Of a DNA stretch of 64,000 nt, positions 33,584 to 43,258 are shown one piece after another. The position numbers and the translations under genes were made by a program. The notes under the pieces were generated by a model. It searched no databases and was not told the origin of the DNA. It saw nothing but the letters and a program-made list of their open reading frames with translations. The first letter of the stretch is position 1; each line of letters begins with the position of its first letter. Source of the DNA: Candidatus Gastranaerophilales bacterium (GTDB taxonomy: Bacteria; Cyanobacteriota; Vampirovibrionia; Gastranaerophilales; Gastranaerophilaceae); the NCBI GenBank assembly GCA_900766355.1, contig CAAFVD010000029.1, positions 1 through 64,000 on the forward strand, in the 5' to 3' direction.

Positions 33584-34462
33584 TTACTTTACCTTACATA
33601 ATGGGAAACCGAGATTTTCTCTTTGTTTTACATACAGTTGAGCAACTGATGCTGCCATCGTTCTCACTCGGTTTATAAAATTGATACGTTCATCTTTACT
33701 TATAACCCCTCTAGCATCAAGAAGATTAAAAGTATGAGAACATTTTAAAACATAGTCATAAGCAGGTAACACAAGCTCTGCATTAATACAATTATCGACT
33801 TCTTTTTGATAATTATCAAAAAGATTAAATAATAAATCACCGTTTGAATATTCGAAATTGTATTTTGACTGTTCTACTTCGTTTTGAAGGTATATATCAC
33901 CATATTTTAAAGAATCATTCCAGTTGATATCAAATACTGATTCTTTGTTTTGAAGATACATTGCAATACGTTCTAACCCGTATGTTATTTCAAGAGCAAC
34001 AGGTTTTATTTCTAATCCGCCAACCTGTTGGAAATAAGTAAATTGAGTTATTTCCATACCGTCTAACCATACTTCCCAGCCAACACCAGCTGCACCCAAA
34101 GTCGGCGATTCCCAGTTGTCTTCTACAAATCTAACGTCATGTTTTGACAAATCAATACCCATAGCCTCTAAGCTTTTTAGATAAAGTTCTTGAGCATTAT
34201 CTGGAGAAGGTTTCAAAATAGCCTGAAACTGAAAATAATGTCCCAAACGGTTAGGGTTTTCACCATATCTAGCATCTGTCGGACGTCTGCAAGGTTCTAC
34301 CATAGCTACAGACCAAGGTTCTGGCCCTAGAACTCGTAGAAAAGTTGCAGGGTTCATTGTAGATGCACCTTTTTCTATGTCATACGGTTGTTGAATTACA
34401 CAACCTTGTTCTGCCCAAAATGCAGATAAATTTAAAATTAAATCTTGAAAATTAAGTCCCAT
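33584..34462 (-). CDS. glyQ: Glycine-tRNA ligase alpha subunit
   Basis: 292 residues, the standard length. Typical motifs are WAEQGCVIQQPYDIEKGAGT-like (here KGASTMNPATFLR), RYGENPNRLGHYFQFQ, GWEVWLDGMEITQFTYFQQ and ITYGLERIAMYLQ. With GlyS it forms the alpha2beta2 glycyl-tRNA synthetase. The beta-subunit gene (glyS) is not adjacent, unlike the usual glyQS order; two permease genes follow instead. Confidence 0.97.
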   Translation of the reverse strand: MGLNFQDLILNLSAFWAEQGCVIQQPYDIEKGASTMNPATFLRVLGPEPWSVAMVEPCRRPTDARYGENPNRLGHYFQFQAILKPSPDNAQELYLKSLEAMGIDLSKHDVRFVEDNWESPTLGAAGVGWEVWLDGMEITQFTYFQQVGGLEIKPVALEITYGLERIAMYLQNKESVFDINWNDSLKYGDIYLQNEVEQSKYNFEYSNGDLLFNLFDNYQKEVDNCINAELVLPAYDYVLKCSHTFNLLDARGVISKDERINFINRVRTMAASVAQLYVKQRENLGFPLCKVK

Positions 34463-34536
34463 ACGAATTACACTTCCAACATTGTATTACATACACTTAA
34501 TTTAGTATCTCAAAAAAGTTAAAAAAAATCAAATTA

Positions 34537-34566
34537 TTGACAAACTAACTGTATTCTCAATATTAT
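34537..34566 (+). promoter_or_regulatory. Strong promoter of ilvE
   Basis: A perfect TTGACA (34537-34542) is separated by 18 bp from TATTAT (34561-34566), with TATAAG overlapping at 34564. The ilvE start is 45 bp downstream with an AAGAAGGGAAG ribosome binding site. Confidence 0.65.
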
Positions 34567-34611
34567 AAGATATGATGTTTTAATACATTTATTATCAAGA
34601 AGGGAAGATTT

Positions 34612-35523
34612 ATGACAGAATACGTATTTTTAGATGGGGTGTATATAGAAGCTGATAAGGCAACGATTCCAGTAAGGACACATGCATTTTTATATGGTAC
34701 TGGTGTTTTTGAAGGAATAAGAGCATATTATAATAAAGAAGAAAAACAATTATATGCATTTAGAATGAAAGAACATTATGAACGTTTGTTAAGAAGTTCA
34801 AAAGTTATGTGGATGGAAAGTCCTTATACTGTTGAAGAATATGAAAAAATAACGGTTGATTTACTTAGAAAAAATGGATATCATCAAAATGCTTATATTC
34901 GTCCGACTCTTTATAAATCTGCAATTAAAGTTGGACCTTCTCTTAGTGATAATACTGATTCGTTCTTGTTGTTTACAACTCCGTTGAATGATTATTATGA
35001 TGCTGATAAAGGTTTGAATGTTTGTGTTTCAAACTGGAGAAGAAATTCAGATAACGCAATTCCTCCAAGTGTAAAAGTTACAGGTGCTTATGCAAATGCC
35101 TCTCTTATCAAAACAGATGCTCATGTATCAGGTTTTGATGATGCTATTGTTTTGAACGAACAAGGCTATGTTTCAGAAGGCTCTGCAATGAACTTATGCT
35201 TTGTACAAAATGGTAAACTTGTAACAACAAATACAACAGATGATATTTTGGTTGGTGTTACAAGAAATACTGTTCTTGAAATAGCTAGAGATTTGGGTAT
35301 AGAAACCGTTGAACGAAATGTAAACCGTTCAGAAGTTTATACTTTTGATGAAGTTTTCTGTTGCGGTACTGGTGCTCAAATTATGCCGATAGTATCTATT
35401 GACCATAGAAAAGTTGCAAACGGTGAAACTGGAGAAATTACAAGAAAAATACAAAATCTATATTATGATATTGTTCAAGGTAAGGTAGAAAAATATAAAC
35501 ATTGGTGTACACCTGTTTATTAG
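34612..35523 (+). CDS. ilvE: Branched-chain amino acid aminotransferase
   Basis: A 303-residue class IV PLP aminotransferase. THAFLYGTGVFEGIRAY is near the N-terminus. K155 in SVKVTGAYANA is the Schiff-base lysine. E189 in GYVSEGSAMNLCF is the conserved PLP-contacting Glu, followed by CGTGAQIMPI. It catalyses the last step of Leu, Ile and Val synthesis with glutamate as donor. A consensus promoter lies upstream. A small CTAGAT/ATCTAG hairpin without a T-tract lies between ilvE and the MlaE-like gene. Confidence 0.93.
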   Translation: MTEYVFLDGVYIEADKATIPVRTHAFLYGTGVFEGIRAYYNKEEKQLYAFRMKEHYERLLRSSKVMWMESPYTVEEYEKITVDLLRKNGYHQNAYIRPTLYKSAIKVGPSLSDNTDSFLLFTTPLNDYYDADKGLNVCVSNWRRNSDNAIPPSVKVTGAYANASLIKTDAHVSGFDDAIVLNEQGYVSEGSAMNLCFVQNGKLVTTNTTDDILVGVTRNTVLEIARDLGIETVERNVNRSEVYTFDEVFCCGTGAQIMPIVSIDHRKVANGETGEITRKIQNLYYDIVQGKVEKYKHWCTPVY

Positions 35524-35570
35524 ACTTTGCTAGATAATGAATAATCTAGTGAAATAAGGTAATTAATAAA

Positions 35571-36302
35571 ATGATAACTTTTTTAGGTAAAACAGTTCAG
35601 AATTTTTTTACTTCTCTCAAGTATATTTTGAGAGGGAATATGCGTTTTGAACATGTTATATCACAAGCGGCTTCTATTAGTTATGATTCATTACCAATAT
35701 CTTTAATAATATCTGTAATAACGGCAGCAGTAATCACTATTCAGGTTTCTAAACAGTTTTTGATGTCAGGTGCAGATACCTATGTTGGTGGTACTCTTGC
35801 TATTGTAATAATTAGAGAAATAGCTCCAGCTTTTGTTGCTTTGTCTATTGGGGCAAGAGCAGGTACTGCAATTTCTGCAGAGATTGCTAATATGCAGGTT
35901 ACAGAACAAGTTGATGCTATCAAGACATTGAAAGTTGATCCTATCGGGTATTATTTTGCTCCAAGAATAACCGCATCTGCTTTTACAGTTCCAATGGTTG
36001 TAATAATTGCAGAACTCGTTGGGATTTTAGGTGGAATGTTTGTTGCATATATGACAATAGGACTTCATCCTAACAGATACATAAATTCTGTGTGGTTGTG
36101 GTTAAATACAAGAGATTTTTATATAAGTATATTTAAGGGTTTTTGTTTTGGAATAATAATTGCAACAGTTTGTGCAACTCAAGGGTATGAAACTAAAGGT
36201 GGTGCAAAAGATGTTGGAATCTCAACAACGCAAGCCGCAATAAAATCAACAATTTATCTTTTGATTGCCGATTTTATTATTAATTTCTTTTTCTATCTCT
36301 AG
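35571..36302 (+). CDS. MlaE-like lipid ABC transporter permease
   Basis: A 243-residue permease of the MlaE/Ttg2B (PF02405) family. Typical segments are LPISLIISVITAAVITIQVS, REIAPAFVALSIGARAGTAI, ANMQVTEQVDAIKTLKVDPI and ITASAFTVPMVVIIAELVG. Five to six helices are visible. MlaE is the permease of the retrograde phospholipid carrier. The mlaF-type ATPase and MCE-domain genes are not adjacent. The TAG overlaps the stop of the convergent gene by 4 nt. Confidence 0.92.
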   Translation: MITFLGKTVQNFFTSLKYILRGNMRFEHVISQAASISYDSLPISLIISVITAAVITIQVSKQFLMSGADTYVGGTLAIVIIREIAPAFVALSIGARAGTAISAEIANMQVTEQVDAIKTLKVDPIGYYFAPRITASAFTVPMVVIIAELVGILGGMFVAYMTIGLHPNRYINSVWLWLNTRDFYISIFKGFCFGIIIATVCATQGYETKGGAKDVGISTTQAAIKSTIYLLIADFIINFFFYL

Positions 36303-37609
36303 GCTTTATCTTCTTGTACGAGATTGCCATTTCGTAAATCTTGAGATTGAGTATCAACATTTGTTTTGTTTTGAAGTAGGTTTTCTTTCATTGAATTTGT
36401 AAGATCATTTATTTGACCTTGTACCCAATTTTGAGCTTCGCTAGCCAATGTAGATGCTACAACTTCTCCTAACCCTTTACCAGCTGCTAATCCAGCTGCA
36501 ATTCCTCCAACTGCAGAGCTTCCTGTTGCCGTTCTTACTCCAGCCGCAACACCATCAGCAACCCCGTTGGCTACTATTGTTGCAGCATGTCCAGCTCCAA
36601 ATCCTAAAGTACCTGCGGTTTCTGCAGCTGCTAGACCAGGAGCTGCAGCCGCCGCACCTGAATCAACTGCTGCATTTGTGTAACCTGTTACAGCGTCTCC
36701 TTGAAGTGTTCCAACTTGTTTCATTACTTCATCTGTAATTTCTGTAAGCCCTTCATTTATTAATTGAGTAGCTTGATTTACAACAACAGTGCCTAAATCT
36801 TGCCCTTTGACAACAATATCATTTATACCTTCAGTTAAATGCTCTGATACTTGTTGTTGTACTGCGACAGTATCATTTATTTGCTTGCCGAGGGTTTGTA
36901 TCATACTACAGTTACTTTGATATTCTTGGATTAACGCATTTACATCGTCACTTCCACCTGTAGAATCTTTTGAATTGTTTTTATCTTGTTTTACAACTAC
37001 CTCTTTGCCGTCCTTATCTTTTATTACAACCTCACCTGATTTATCATCACGACTTATATTAACACCAAGTTCAGCTAATTTTTGTTCAATTTCTTTATTT
37101 CTATCTTGTAGTTTTTGTTGTTCTTCACTAAATGCCGTTGCTTCTTCACCTTGAGTACCGACACTAACTGCAATTTGAGTCAATTGTTGTGCATAAGTTT
37201 GGATATCCATATTACCAGTAGTAACTAATTGTTCTAACGCTTGCAAATTAGCATTTATCAATTTTTCTTGTAGTACAGATAAAGTCTTAGTACCGTTACC
37301 TATATGTGCTGCAGTTGTTGCACTGTCTGCAGAAGCCTGTGCACTATCATTACCACCAAGTAACATTGTCAAAAATTTTGTTGCAGCAGATTTTAGTGCA
37401 CCTTGTACGGATTGTTGTATCAACTGATTTGTCGCATTTATTGCTCCGTCTAAACCTTTTCCTTCTATTAGTGACGAAGTAAAAACAGACACTCCTTGTT
37501 GGGCTGTTTTATCTGCAGACGAAGTGTTAGAAGCATTGGAATTACCAGATGTTTCTTTCGTTTTTATATCGTATGTTTGGTTTCCGGGTGTTGCCGAAAT
37601 TCCAGCCAT
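36299..37609 (-). CDS. Ala/Gly-rich protein of unknown function, 436 aa
   Basis: No signal peptide. Residues 1-45 are Ser/Thr/Asn-rich and disordered. Residues 45-95 and 110-145 are hydrophobic helices with Gln/Ala (TSLIEGKGLDGAINATN, FLTMLLGGND). A charged coiled coil spans about 155-200. GEVVIKDKDGKEVVVKQDK forms a beta hairpin with a repeated V-K-D-K motif. The region 295-400 is almost wholly Ala/Gly with GxxxG spacing (GAAAAAPGLAAAETAGTLGF), then a Gln/Asn-rich tail. The layout resembles membrane-translocator-type effectors, but no family is recognised. It lies behind a terminator and is monocistronic. Confidence 0.8.
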   Translation of the reverse strand: MAGISATPGNQTYDIKTKETSGNSNASNTSSADKTAQQGVSVFTSSLIEGKGLDGAINATNQLIQQSVQGALKSAATKFLTMLLGGNDSAQASADSATTAAHIGNGTKTLSVLQEKLINANLQALEQLVTTGNMDIQTYAQQLTQIAVSVGTQGEEATAFSEEQQKLQDRNKEIEQKLAELGVNISRDDKSGEVVIKDKDGKEVVVKQDKNNSKDSTGGSDDVNALIQEYQSNCSMIQTLGKQINDTVAVQQQVSEHLTEGINDIVVKGQDLGTVVVNQATQLINEGLTEITDEVMKQVGTLQGDAVTGYTNAAVDSGAAAAAPGLAAAETAGTLGFGAGHAATIVANGVADGVAAGVRTATGSSAVGGIAAGLAAGKGLGEVVASTLASEAQNWVQGQINDLTNSMKENLLQNKTNVDTQSQDLRNGNLVQEDKA

Positions 37610-37674
37610 AGATTTTGCTCTCCGTTGTTTAGTTACATTAAGGCACAGTTATACTATGCTATTAATATAAAAAC

Positions 37675-37707
37675 AACGGAGCCACCTATTATTTCAGTGA
37701 CTCCGTT
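37675..37707. terminator. Terminator between the MsbA-like gene and the Ala/Gly-rich gene
   Basis: AACGGAG-c-CAC (37675-37685) pairs with GTG-a-CTCCGTT (37697-37707), followed by T-runs on both strands (37706-37711 on plus, 37673-37669 on minus). It ends transcription of the minus-strand MsbA-like gene and separates it from the Ala/Gly-rich gene. Confidence 0.75.
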
Positions 37708-37740
37708 TTTTGTAATATTTCTTAATGCTTTTTGTCTTTA

Positions 37741-39576
37741 TTAACCGTCTACAGTGGCAGCTTCTTCTTTTTTACGGAATTGCATATCGTATAATAATTT
37801 ATATTGACCATTTTCAATGTTCAACAATTCTTCGTGAGTGCCAAGTTCAACCAAATGTCCTTCATTAATAACTGCAATTTTATCGGCATTTCTGATTGTT
37901 GATAATCTGTGAGCGATAACAAAAACAGTTTTGTTTTGCATTAGAGCATCAAGGGCTTTTTGTACTACCGCTTCTGATTTGTTATCCAATGCACTTGTTG
38001 CTTCATCAAGGATAACTATAGGGCTTTTACGCACCATAGCTCTTGCAATAGCAACTCTTTGTCTTTGCCCTCCAGATAGAGATGTCCCTCTTTCACCTAA
38101 TACAGTATCCAAACCGTCAGGGAGTGACTCCATAACTTCTTCTAAATGGGCTGATTTTATTGCATCATTGATATCTTGTTCTGTTGCATTAGGGTTTCCA
38201 AGAAGAATATTTTCTCTAATAGTTCCAGTAAACAAGAAATTATCCTGAAATACAATTGAAATATGTTGTCTTAAAGATTCTAAGGTTAAATCACGAATAT
38301 CTATACCGTCAAATTTAATAGAACCTGAAAGTACATCATAAAAACGTGGTAAAAGGTTTACTAACGTAGACTTACCACCACCTGAGTTTCCAACAAGAGC
38401 AATAGTTTCACCTTTGTTGACATGTAAGTTTATATTATTTAATACAGGTCTATCTTCTTCGTATTCAAAACATACATTTTCAAAATCTATACTTGAGTGT
38501 AAATCTGTCATAGTTTGTGCGTTTTGTTTATTTGTAATTGAAGGTTTAATATCAAATAATTCAAAAACACGACCAAATGAAACAAAAATACCTTGAATAC
38601 TTGTTAAAGTACCGCCTAAAGTTTTCATTGGTTTATATAATAACAATAATGATGTTACAAATGATGCGAAACTACCAGCTGTCATTTCTCCAGATATAAT
38701 TAATTGAGTACCATAATGAAGTACGCAAGCAATACCAATTGATGCAATGAAATACATAATAGGTGACATCCAAGCAGAACGCTTAGTTAATGAAATGTTG
38801 ATATCAAATGATTTGTTAATTTGTTTATTAAATTCTTCTTTTTGATGCTCTTGCAAAGAATATGCAGTCATAACCTTATTACCAGAATATGTTTCATTGA
38901 AGTTAGTAGTTATATTTCCACCAACGACCATACCTTTGTTAGAAGTTTCTTTTACTTTTTTACGTATTAAAGCCATTGGTAAGAATGCAAAACCTAAAAC
39001 TAAAACTCCAACAAGTGCAAGTTTCCAAGAGCTAATTAACATAACTGCAATTAAACTACCAGCACCAAATACACTTGTAACAATTGATTTTATTTGTTGT
39101 ATAAAGTTTCTAGCAGCAACATCAGGGTCAGAAAGATATCTTGTTAAAATAATTCCCGAAGAATTTTCATCAAAGAAACTAGAATCCATTGTTACCAATG
39201 AAGAAAACAGTTTTATCTTAACAGAGTTTGTAATTTTTTGGCTAGTCCAATCTGTTAGGTAATCGTTTAAATATCTCATTACACCTTGAAACATTGCAAA
39301 AAGTACAACACCGAATGGTATTATCGCAGCTAAAGCTGCATAAGGAATTGTAACTTGATGTCCGAGCATGTTAAATACTAAATCTTTACAACCAATTACA
39401 TAGTCCATATATGGTTTAAGGGCAAATGCAGTAACCCCGTCTAATAATCCTACAGGTATTGCAACTAAAACTCCTAAAAAGATTCTAAATAGAAAAGGTT
39501 TGACAAAAGGAAATATTCTTCCTAAAAGCCAACTATATCTAAAAGAATTTGCGGCAGTTGTATTGTTTAACTTCAT
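37741..39576 (-). CDS. MsbA-like lipid ABC exporter
   Basis: A 611-residue half-transporter: six helices in the first about 330 residues, then an ATPase domain with Walker A VGNSGGGKST, signature LSGGQRQRVAIARAM, Walker B VILDEATSALD and switch His in IAHRLST. Length and fusion order match MsbA, which flips lipid A-core across the inner membrane; the Lpt genes in this window fit. LVILMISS-type stretches and FFDENSSG (coupling-helix region) are standard. Substrate specificity is inferred, since exporters of other lipids look alike. Confidence 0.88.
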   Translation of the reverse strand: MKLNNTTAANSFRYSWLLGRIFPFVKPFLFRIFLGVLVAIPVGLLDGVTAFALKPYMDYVIGCKDLVFNMLGHQVTIPYAALAAIIPFGVVLFAMFQGVMRYLNDYLTDWTSQKITNSVKIKLFSSLVTMDSSFFDENSSGIILTRYLSDPDVAARNFIQQIKSIVTSVFGAGSLIAVMLISSWKLALVGVLVLGFAFLPMALIRKKVKETSNKGMVVGGNITTNFNETYSGNKVMTAYSLQEHQKEEFNKQINKSFDINISLTKRSAWMSPIMYFIASIGIACVLHYGTQLIISGEMTAGSFASFVTSLLLLYKPMKTLGGTLTSIQGIFVSFGRVFELFDIKPSITNKQNAQTMTDLHSSIDFENVCFEYEEDRPVLNNINLHVNKGETIALVGNSGGGKSTLVNLLPRFYDVLSGSIKFDGIDIRDLTLESLRQHISIVFQDNFLFTGTIRENILLGNPNATEQDINDAIKSAHLEEVMESLPDGLDTVLGERGTSLSGGQRQRVAIARAMVRKSPIVILDEATSALDNKSEAVVQKALDALMQNKTVFVIAHRLSTIRNADKIAVINEGHLVELGTHEELLNIENGQYKLLYDMQFRKKEEAATVDG

Positions 39577-39672
39577 AAAGAATCCCCAATCTTATTTTAT
39601 AAATTTTTTCATACGTTTATATAATTATATCGTAAAAATAATTATGGTAAAATCTTTTTGGAGGTCTTTAGA

Positions 39673-41226
39673 ATGAACAATAAAACAGAATACATAACTA
39701 TAAGAGATGAGTTTTGCAAACAACTTGCACCACAAAACTTGGATACTGAATTAAAAGCATGGGAATTTTATATAAACAGTACTGACGAAAACAAAAACCT
39801 ATATTTAGAAGCAGAAAACAAATCTCACGAATTATTCCAAAATGAAGAATTGTTCAAAAAGCTATCTGCAATACAAGCTCAAGGACTTTCTGACAAACAC
39901 CTTGATAAACAATTAAAAGACCTTGTAAAGTGTTTTGATGAGGAATTGAACGCTGGAGAGCTTAAACAACAATTAAGAGAAAAAGAAAACGAAATTGCAG
40001 CAAAATACAATGCTTATATTGCATATATTGATAACAAAGAAGTTACAAAAGCTGAAATAAGCAAGATTTTGGAAACAGAAAAGAATCCTGAAATCAGAGA
40101 AAAAGCTTATAACGCAAAAGTTAAAGGTGGAGATATTATTGCAGAAGATTTAGTTCAGTTAATAAAGCTTAGAAACGAATTTGCAAAGACTCAAGGATAC
40201 GAAAATTTCTTTGATTATCAATTAAAAGAAGAATATGATGTTGATGCAGATTATCTAACTCATCTTTTACATGAAGTTTATGAAAACGCAAAAGAAATAA
40301 ATAAAAAACTGCAACAAGAAACAAAAGAAGAATTAGCCCAAGAATATGGAATAAAGACATCAGACTTGAAGGCTTATCACTATGGCTTGTTACTTGATAC
40401 AAACCCTGCAAAAGAGATTAATGCGAACCTAAAAACAAAAGAACAAGTTGTTGAAATATCCAAAAATGCGTACAAAAACATGGGTTTTGATATTGACAAT
40501 ATGAATATTACTTTAGATTTATTTCCTCGTAAAAATAAAAATACTCATGGCTTTTGCTTTGAAATTGAAGCAGGAAAAGATTCAAGGATTTTAGCAAATT
40601 TGACTAATAATGCTCTAAGCCTTGATACACTTTGTCATGAATTAGGTCATTGTGTTTATAATTTAGGGATTGATACTGCATTACCTTATCTAGATAAAGG
40701 AACAACACCTGCTATGACAGAAGCGATTGCTATGATGATGGGAGATTTAGCACAACGTGAAAATGTTTTGAAGGGTATTGTATCTGATGAAACCTTGCAA
40801 AGATTTAAAAATGATTTGAAAAAATCAGAATCAAGATTTATAAATCGAAGTATTTTGATAATTGTTTTTGAAAAAGAAATGTATAAAAATCCGAATCAAA
40901 ATCCTAGTAAACTTTGGCATGATTTGAAATGTTTATATACTGGAAAGAATAAAACTGAAGATATAAATAATGAATGGGCAACGATTCCTCATTATTTATC
41001 GCACCCAGCATATTATCAAAATTATTTTAGGGCGAATATAATAAAAGCTCAGATATATAAATATCTTACAAGCCAATTAGGATTGATAACAGAAAATAAA
41101 GCTACTGCAGAGTTTTTAAATAATAATCTTTTTAAATACGGTGAAAGTATAGAGGAAGATGATTTGATAAAGCAATTTACGGGTGAATCGCTCTCAAGTA
41201 AAGCTTTGTGTGAAAGTTTAAAATAA
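39673..41226 (+). CDS. Gluzincin metallopeptidase, M2/M3-like
   Basis: A 517-residue cytosolic enzyme with the zinc motif HELGH (322-326 in CHELGHCVYN) and a Glu-bearing helix about 25 residues later (TPAMTEAIAMMMGD), as in the M2 and M3 oligopeptidases. It is mostly helical with several charged coiled-coil segments. It probably degrades small peptides. The ATG at 39673 has GGAGG at 39660-39664 8 nt upstream; an upstream in-frame TTG at 39658 is not needed. No metal-independent features are odd. Confidence 0.88.
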   Translation: MNNKTEYITIRDEFCKQLAPQNLDTELKAWEFYINSTDENKNLYLEAENKSHELFQNEELFKKLSAIQAQGLSDKHLDKQLKDLVKCFDEELNAGELKQQLREKENEIAAKYNAYIAYIDNKEVTKAEISKILETEKNPEIREKAYNAKVKGGDIIAEDLVQLIKLRNEFAKTQGYENFFDYQLKEEYDVDADYLTHLLHEVYENAKEINKKLQQETKEELAQEYGIKTSDLKAYHYGLLLDTNPAKEINANLKTKEQVVEISKNAYKNMGFDIDNMNITLDLFPRKNKNTHGFCFEIEAGKDSRILANLTNNALSLDTLCHELGHCVYNLGIDTALPYLDKGTTPAMTEAIAMMMGDLAQRENVLKGIVSDETLQRFKNDLKKSESRFINRSILIIVFEKEMYKNPNQNPSKLWHDLKCLYTGKNKTEDINNEWATIPHYLSHPAYYQNYFRANIIKAQIYKYLTSQLGLITENKATAEFLNNNLFKYGESIEEDDLIKQFTGESLSSKALCESLK

Positions 41227-41252
41227 AAATATATTAATATTTTTTTACAAAA

Positions 41253-41281
41253 TAGACAAAAAATAAAATCTTTCATAAAAT
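41253..41281 (+). promoter_or_regulatory. Promoter of recO, near-leaderless
   Basis: TAGACA (41253-41258), 17 bp, TAAAAT (41276-41281). The ATG at 41290 lies 8 bp after the -10, so the transcript would carry only one or two leader bases. No Shine-Dalgarno precedes the start. Confidence 0.55.
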
Positions 41282-41289
41282 ATATAATT

Positions 41290-42057
41290 ATGGAGGAGAA
41301 GAATTATACAACAGATGCGATTAATCTAAAATCGTATGATTTGAGTGATGCTGATAAGATTATTCTTATGTACTCAAGAGATAAAGGTCTTGTTCGTGGG
41401 GTTGCAAAAGGTGTAAAAAAGCCAAAAAGTAAACTCGGGGCAAGAATGGACTCTTTGATTGCAAATACTTTGATGTTTGCAAAAGGAAAAAATTTGGATA
41501 GAATTTGTCAGGCTCAATCCATAAATACATTTAAAGAATCTCGTCAAGATATAGATAAATTGATGTGTTCTTCTTATATATCAGAGGTTGTATCTAATTT
41601 TGGGGTTGAAGATGACCCTTGTTCAAAAGAAGTCTATGATTTGCTTTACAAAGCTTTAGATAAAATAGCTCGTTCTGAATCTAAAAAAGATGTATTAATA
41701 GCTGTTATCAAGTTTCAACTAAAAATGATGTTGATTTCAGGTTTTTCTTTAGAACTTGATTCTTGTCTATGTTGTGGCGAAAGAGTTCTCAATGAAGATA
41801 TGTATTTCTCTCAAGATATGGGAGGAATTATTTGTGAAGAATGCAACAAAACTTTTAAGATAAAAACAAAAATGCATTATAAAATAAGAGATTTTTTAGA
41901 AGCTATGTTGCAGTTTGATTTTGATTACACTTGTGATTATGACCAAAAAGCTACTGAAAAAGTTTGTACCGTTTGTTTTAATCTTTTAAAGAACTATATC
42001 CAAAGTCACTCGAACAAAAAATTTAAGTCTGATAAAATTTTGCAAGAGATATTATAG
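41290..42057 (+). CDS. recO: DNA repair protein RecO
   Basis: A 255-residue protein with the RecO N-terminal OB fold (YTTDAINLKSYDLSDADKII, LVRGVAKGVKKPKSKLG) and a C-terminal zinc module (CLCCGE, CEEC, 4 Cys around 160-190). RecO with RecR loads RecA on SSB-coated gaps. The start is leaderless or nearly so. Its TAG abuts the stop of the convergent porin-like gene. Confidence 0.93.
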   Translation: MEEKNYTTDAINLKSYDLSDADKIILMYSRDKGLVRGVAKGVKKPKSKLGARMDSLIANTLMFAKGKNLDRICQAQSINTFKESRQDIDKLMCSSYISEVVSNFGVEDDPCSKEVYDLLYKALDKIARSESKKDVLIAVIKFQLKMMLISGFSLELDSCLCCGERVLNEDMYFSQDMGGIICEECNKTFKIKTKMHYKIRDFLEAMLQFDFDYTCDYDQKATEKVCTVCFNLLKNYIQSHSNKKFKSDKILQEIL

Positions 42058-43251
42058 CATTATTTGAGTTCCTAATATGATTCTATGCGAATCATTACCA
42101 AAATCACTTTGTCTGAAGATATAGTTAAGCATAAATCTCAAACCTTGTCCTTTTAAATAATAGTTTAATCCTACAACGTATTCTTTGATGTCTTTTTTAG
42201 AAACAGCTAAATCGGGTTGAAAGAAGTCATATCTTGCTAATAACTCAACTTTTGGAGTTATTCTGTAATAAACCGTTGTATATAAACCTCTGGCATGTTT
42301 TTTTGATAACCCCAAATTCCCGTTATATCCATCAGCATTCGCAAATTCAAAATCTGCACGAAATTTTTTATATTGGTATCTAGCATAAGCCCCAGCAACA
42401 TTATATGTGAAATTGTTATGTCCTGAACTTATCCCTCCACCTATTTTTAAATCACCATATTTTCCATTGGTCTTTCCTAGAGGCTTAAAGTTTACCCAAC
42501 CTGTAAATTCAACTCCTGGAAAGAATTCTCTAAAATAAGAGTCAGAACTATATCCACCAAAATCATATTCAACTAAATCATATTCACCAACCACTCTAGC
42601 TCCGAATTTACGAATGTTGCCAAAGTTTCTACTTATTTGAGAGTAAGATATCAAAGGGACTTGCCAATCAGGTTTTGAACCTTCTTCACCTGTATGTGTT
42701 CTTGAATTACCGAATACAATTCGATTATGTTGAGTAAGTTGATGAGAAACAAATAAATCCCCGATTAAGAATTGGAAGAAATCTAAATCTTTGCGAGGTG
42801 TATATCTCGTTGAAATATTAAATGAAGTTTTGCCATTTTTTAAATATCCTCTAAAATGGTTTTCAATATTGTTTTGAGTATAGTCTGTGTGTGTAACTCC
42901 TCCTTGTATCATACTAATAGGCAAAGAACCTTTATAAAAGAAACCTGTATGAAAGCTATCCAAAGGTCCTTTTTCGAAATATCTTGTAGTTGCCGCATCT
43001 AATAAGTAAACAGGTCGTTTATGATTTATACATTCTTCATCAGAAGGTAATGCGTTTGTTATAGATTCTTTAAGTCTAAAGCCATAACTATCATATTCTG
43101 TTTTTGATTTTTGAATTTCTTCAATTTTTGATTTATGCACATCAAAAGGTGCATCATCAATCAAAAAAATGTCGTCTTTTTCTATTTCTTCAGAAAAGGC
43201 AAATGATGCAAAAAACACATAAATTAATGCTAATAATATTATTTTTCTCAA
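42052..43251 (-). CDS. Outer-membrane porin-like beta-barrel protein
   Basis: The frame encodes a 399-residue exported protein with a signal peptide (RKIILLALIYVFFASFAFS) and many alternating strands ending in the typical ILGTQIML barrel terminus. DFFQFLIGDLF, FVSHQLTQHNRIVFGNSR and YYRITPKVELLARYDFFQP resemble phosphate-selective porins (OprO/OprP) and alginate-type barrels, though specificity is unknown. I place the start at TTG 43251 because a strong promoter occupies 43259-43286. A longer frame from ATG 43275 (407 residues) exists, but its start would lie between the -35 and -10 boxes. Confidence 0.75.
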   Translation of the reverse strand: MRKIILLALIYVFFASFAFSEEIEKDDIFLIDDAPFDVHKSKIEEIQKSKTEYDSYGFRLKESITNALPSDEECINHKRPVYLLDAATTRYFEKGPLDSFHTGFFYKGSLPISMIQGGVTHTDYTQNNIENHFRGYLKNGKTSFNISTRYTPRKDLDFFQFLIGDLFVSHQLTQHNRIVFGNSRTHTGEEGSKPDWQVPLISYSQISRNFGNIRKFGARVVGEYDLVEYDFGGYSSDSYFREFFPGVEFTGWVNFKPLGKTNGKYGDLKIGGGISSGHNNFTYNVAGAYARYQYKKFRADFEFANADGYNGNLGLSKKHARGLYTTVYYRITPKVELLARYDFFQPDLAVSKKDIKEYVVGLNYYLKGQGLRFMLNYIFRQSDFGNDSHRIILGTQIML

Positions 43252-43258
43252 GGATTTA

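Noticed and set aside
36454..36738. Leu/Gln-rich plus-strand ORF
   Set aside because: It is antisense to the Ala/Gly-rich protein; the Leu/Gln composition is the mirror of its Ala/Gly codons.
39658..39672. TTG start for the gluzincin peptidase
   Set aside because: The GGAGG site at 39660-39664 lies within it and serves ATG 39673.
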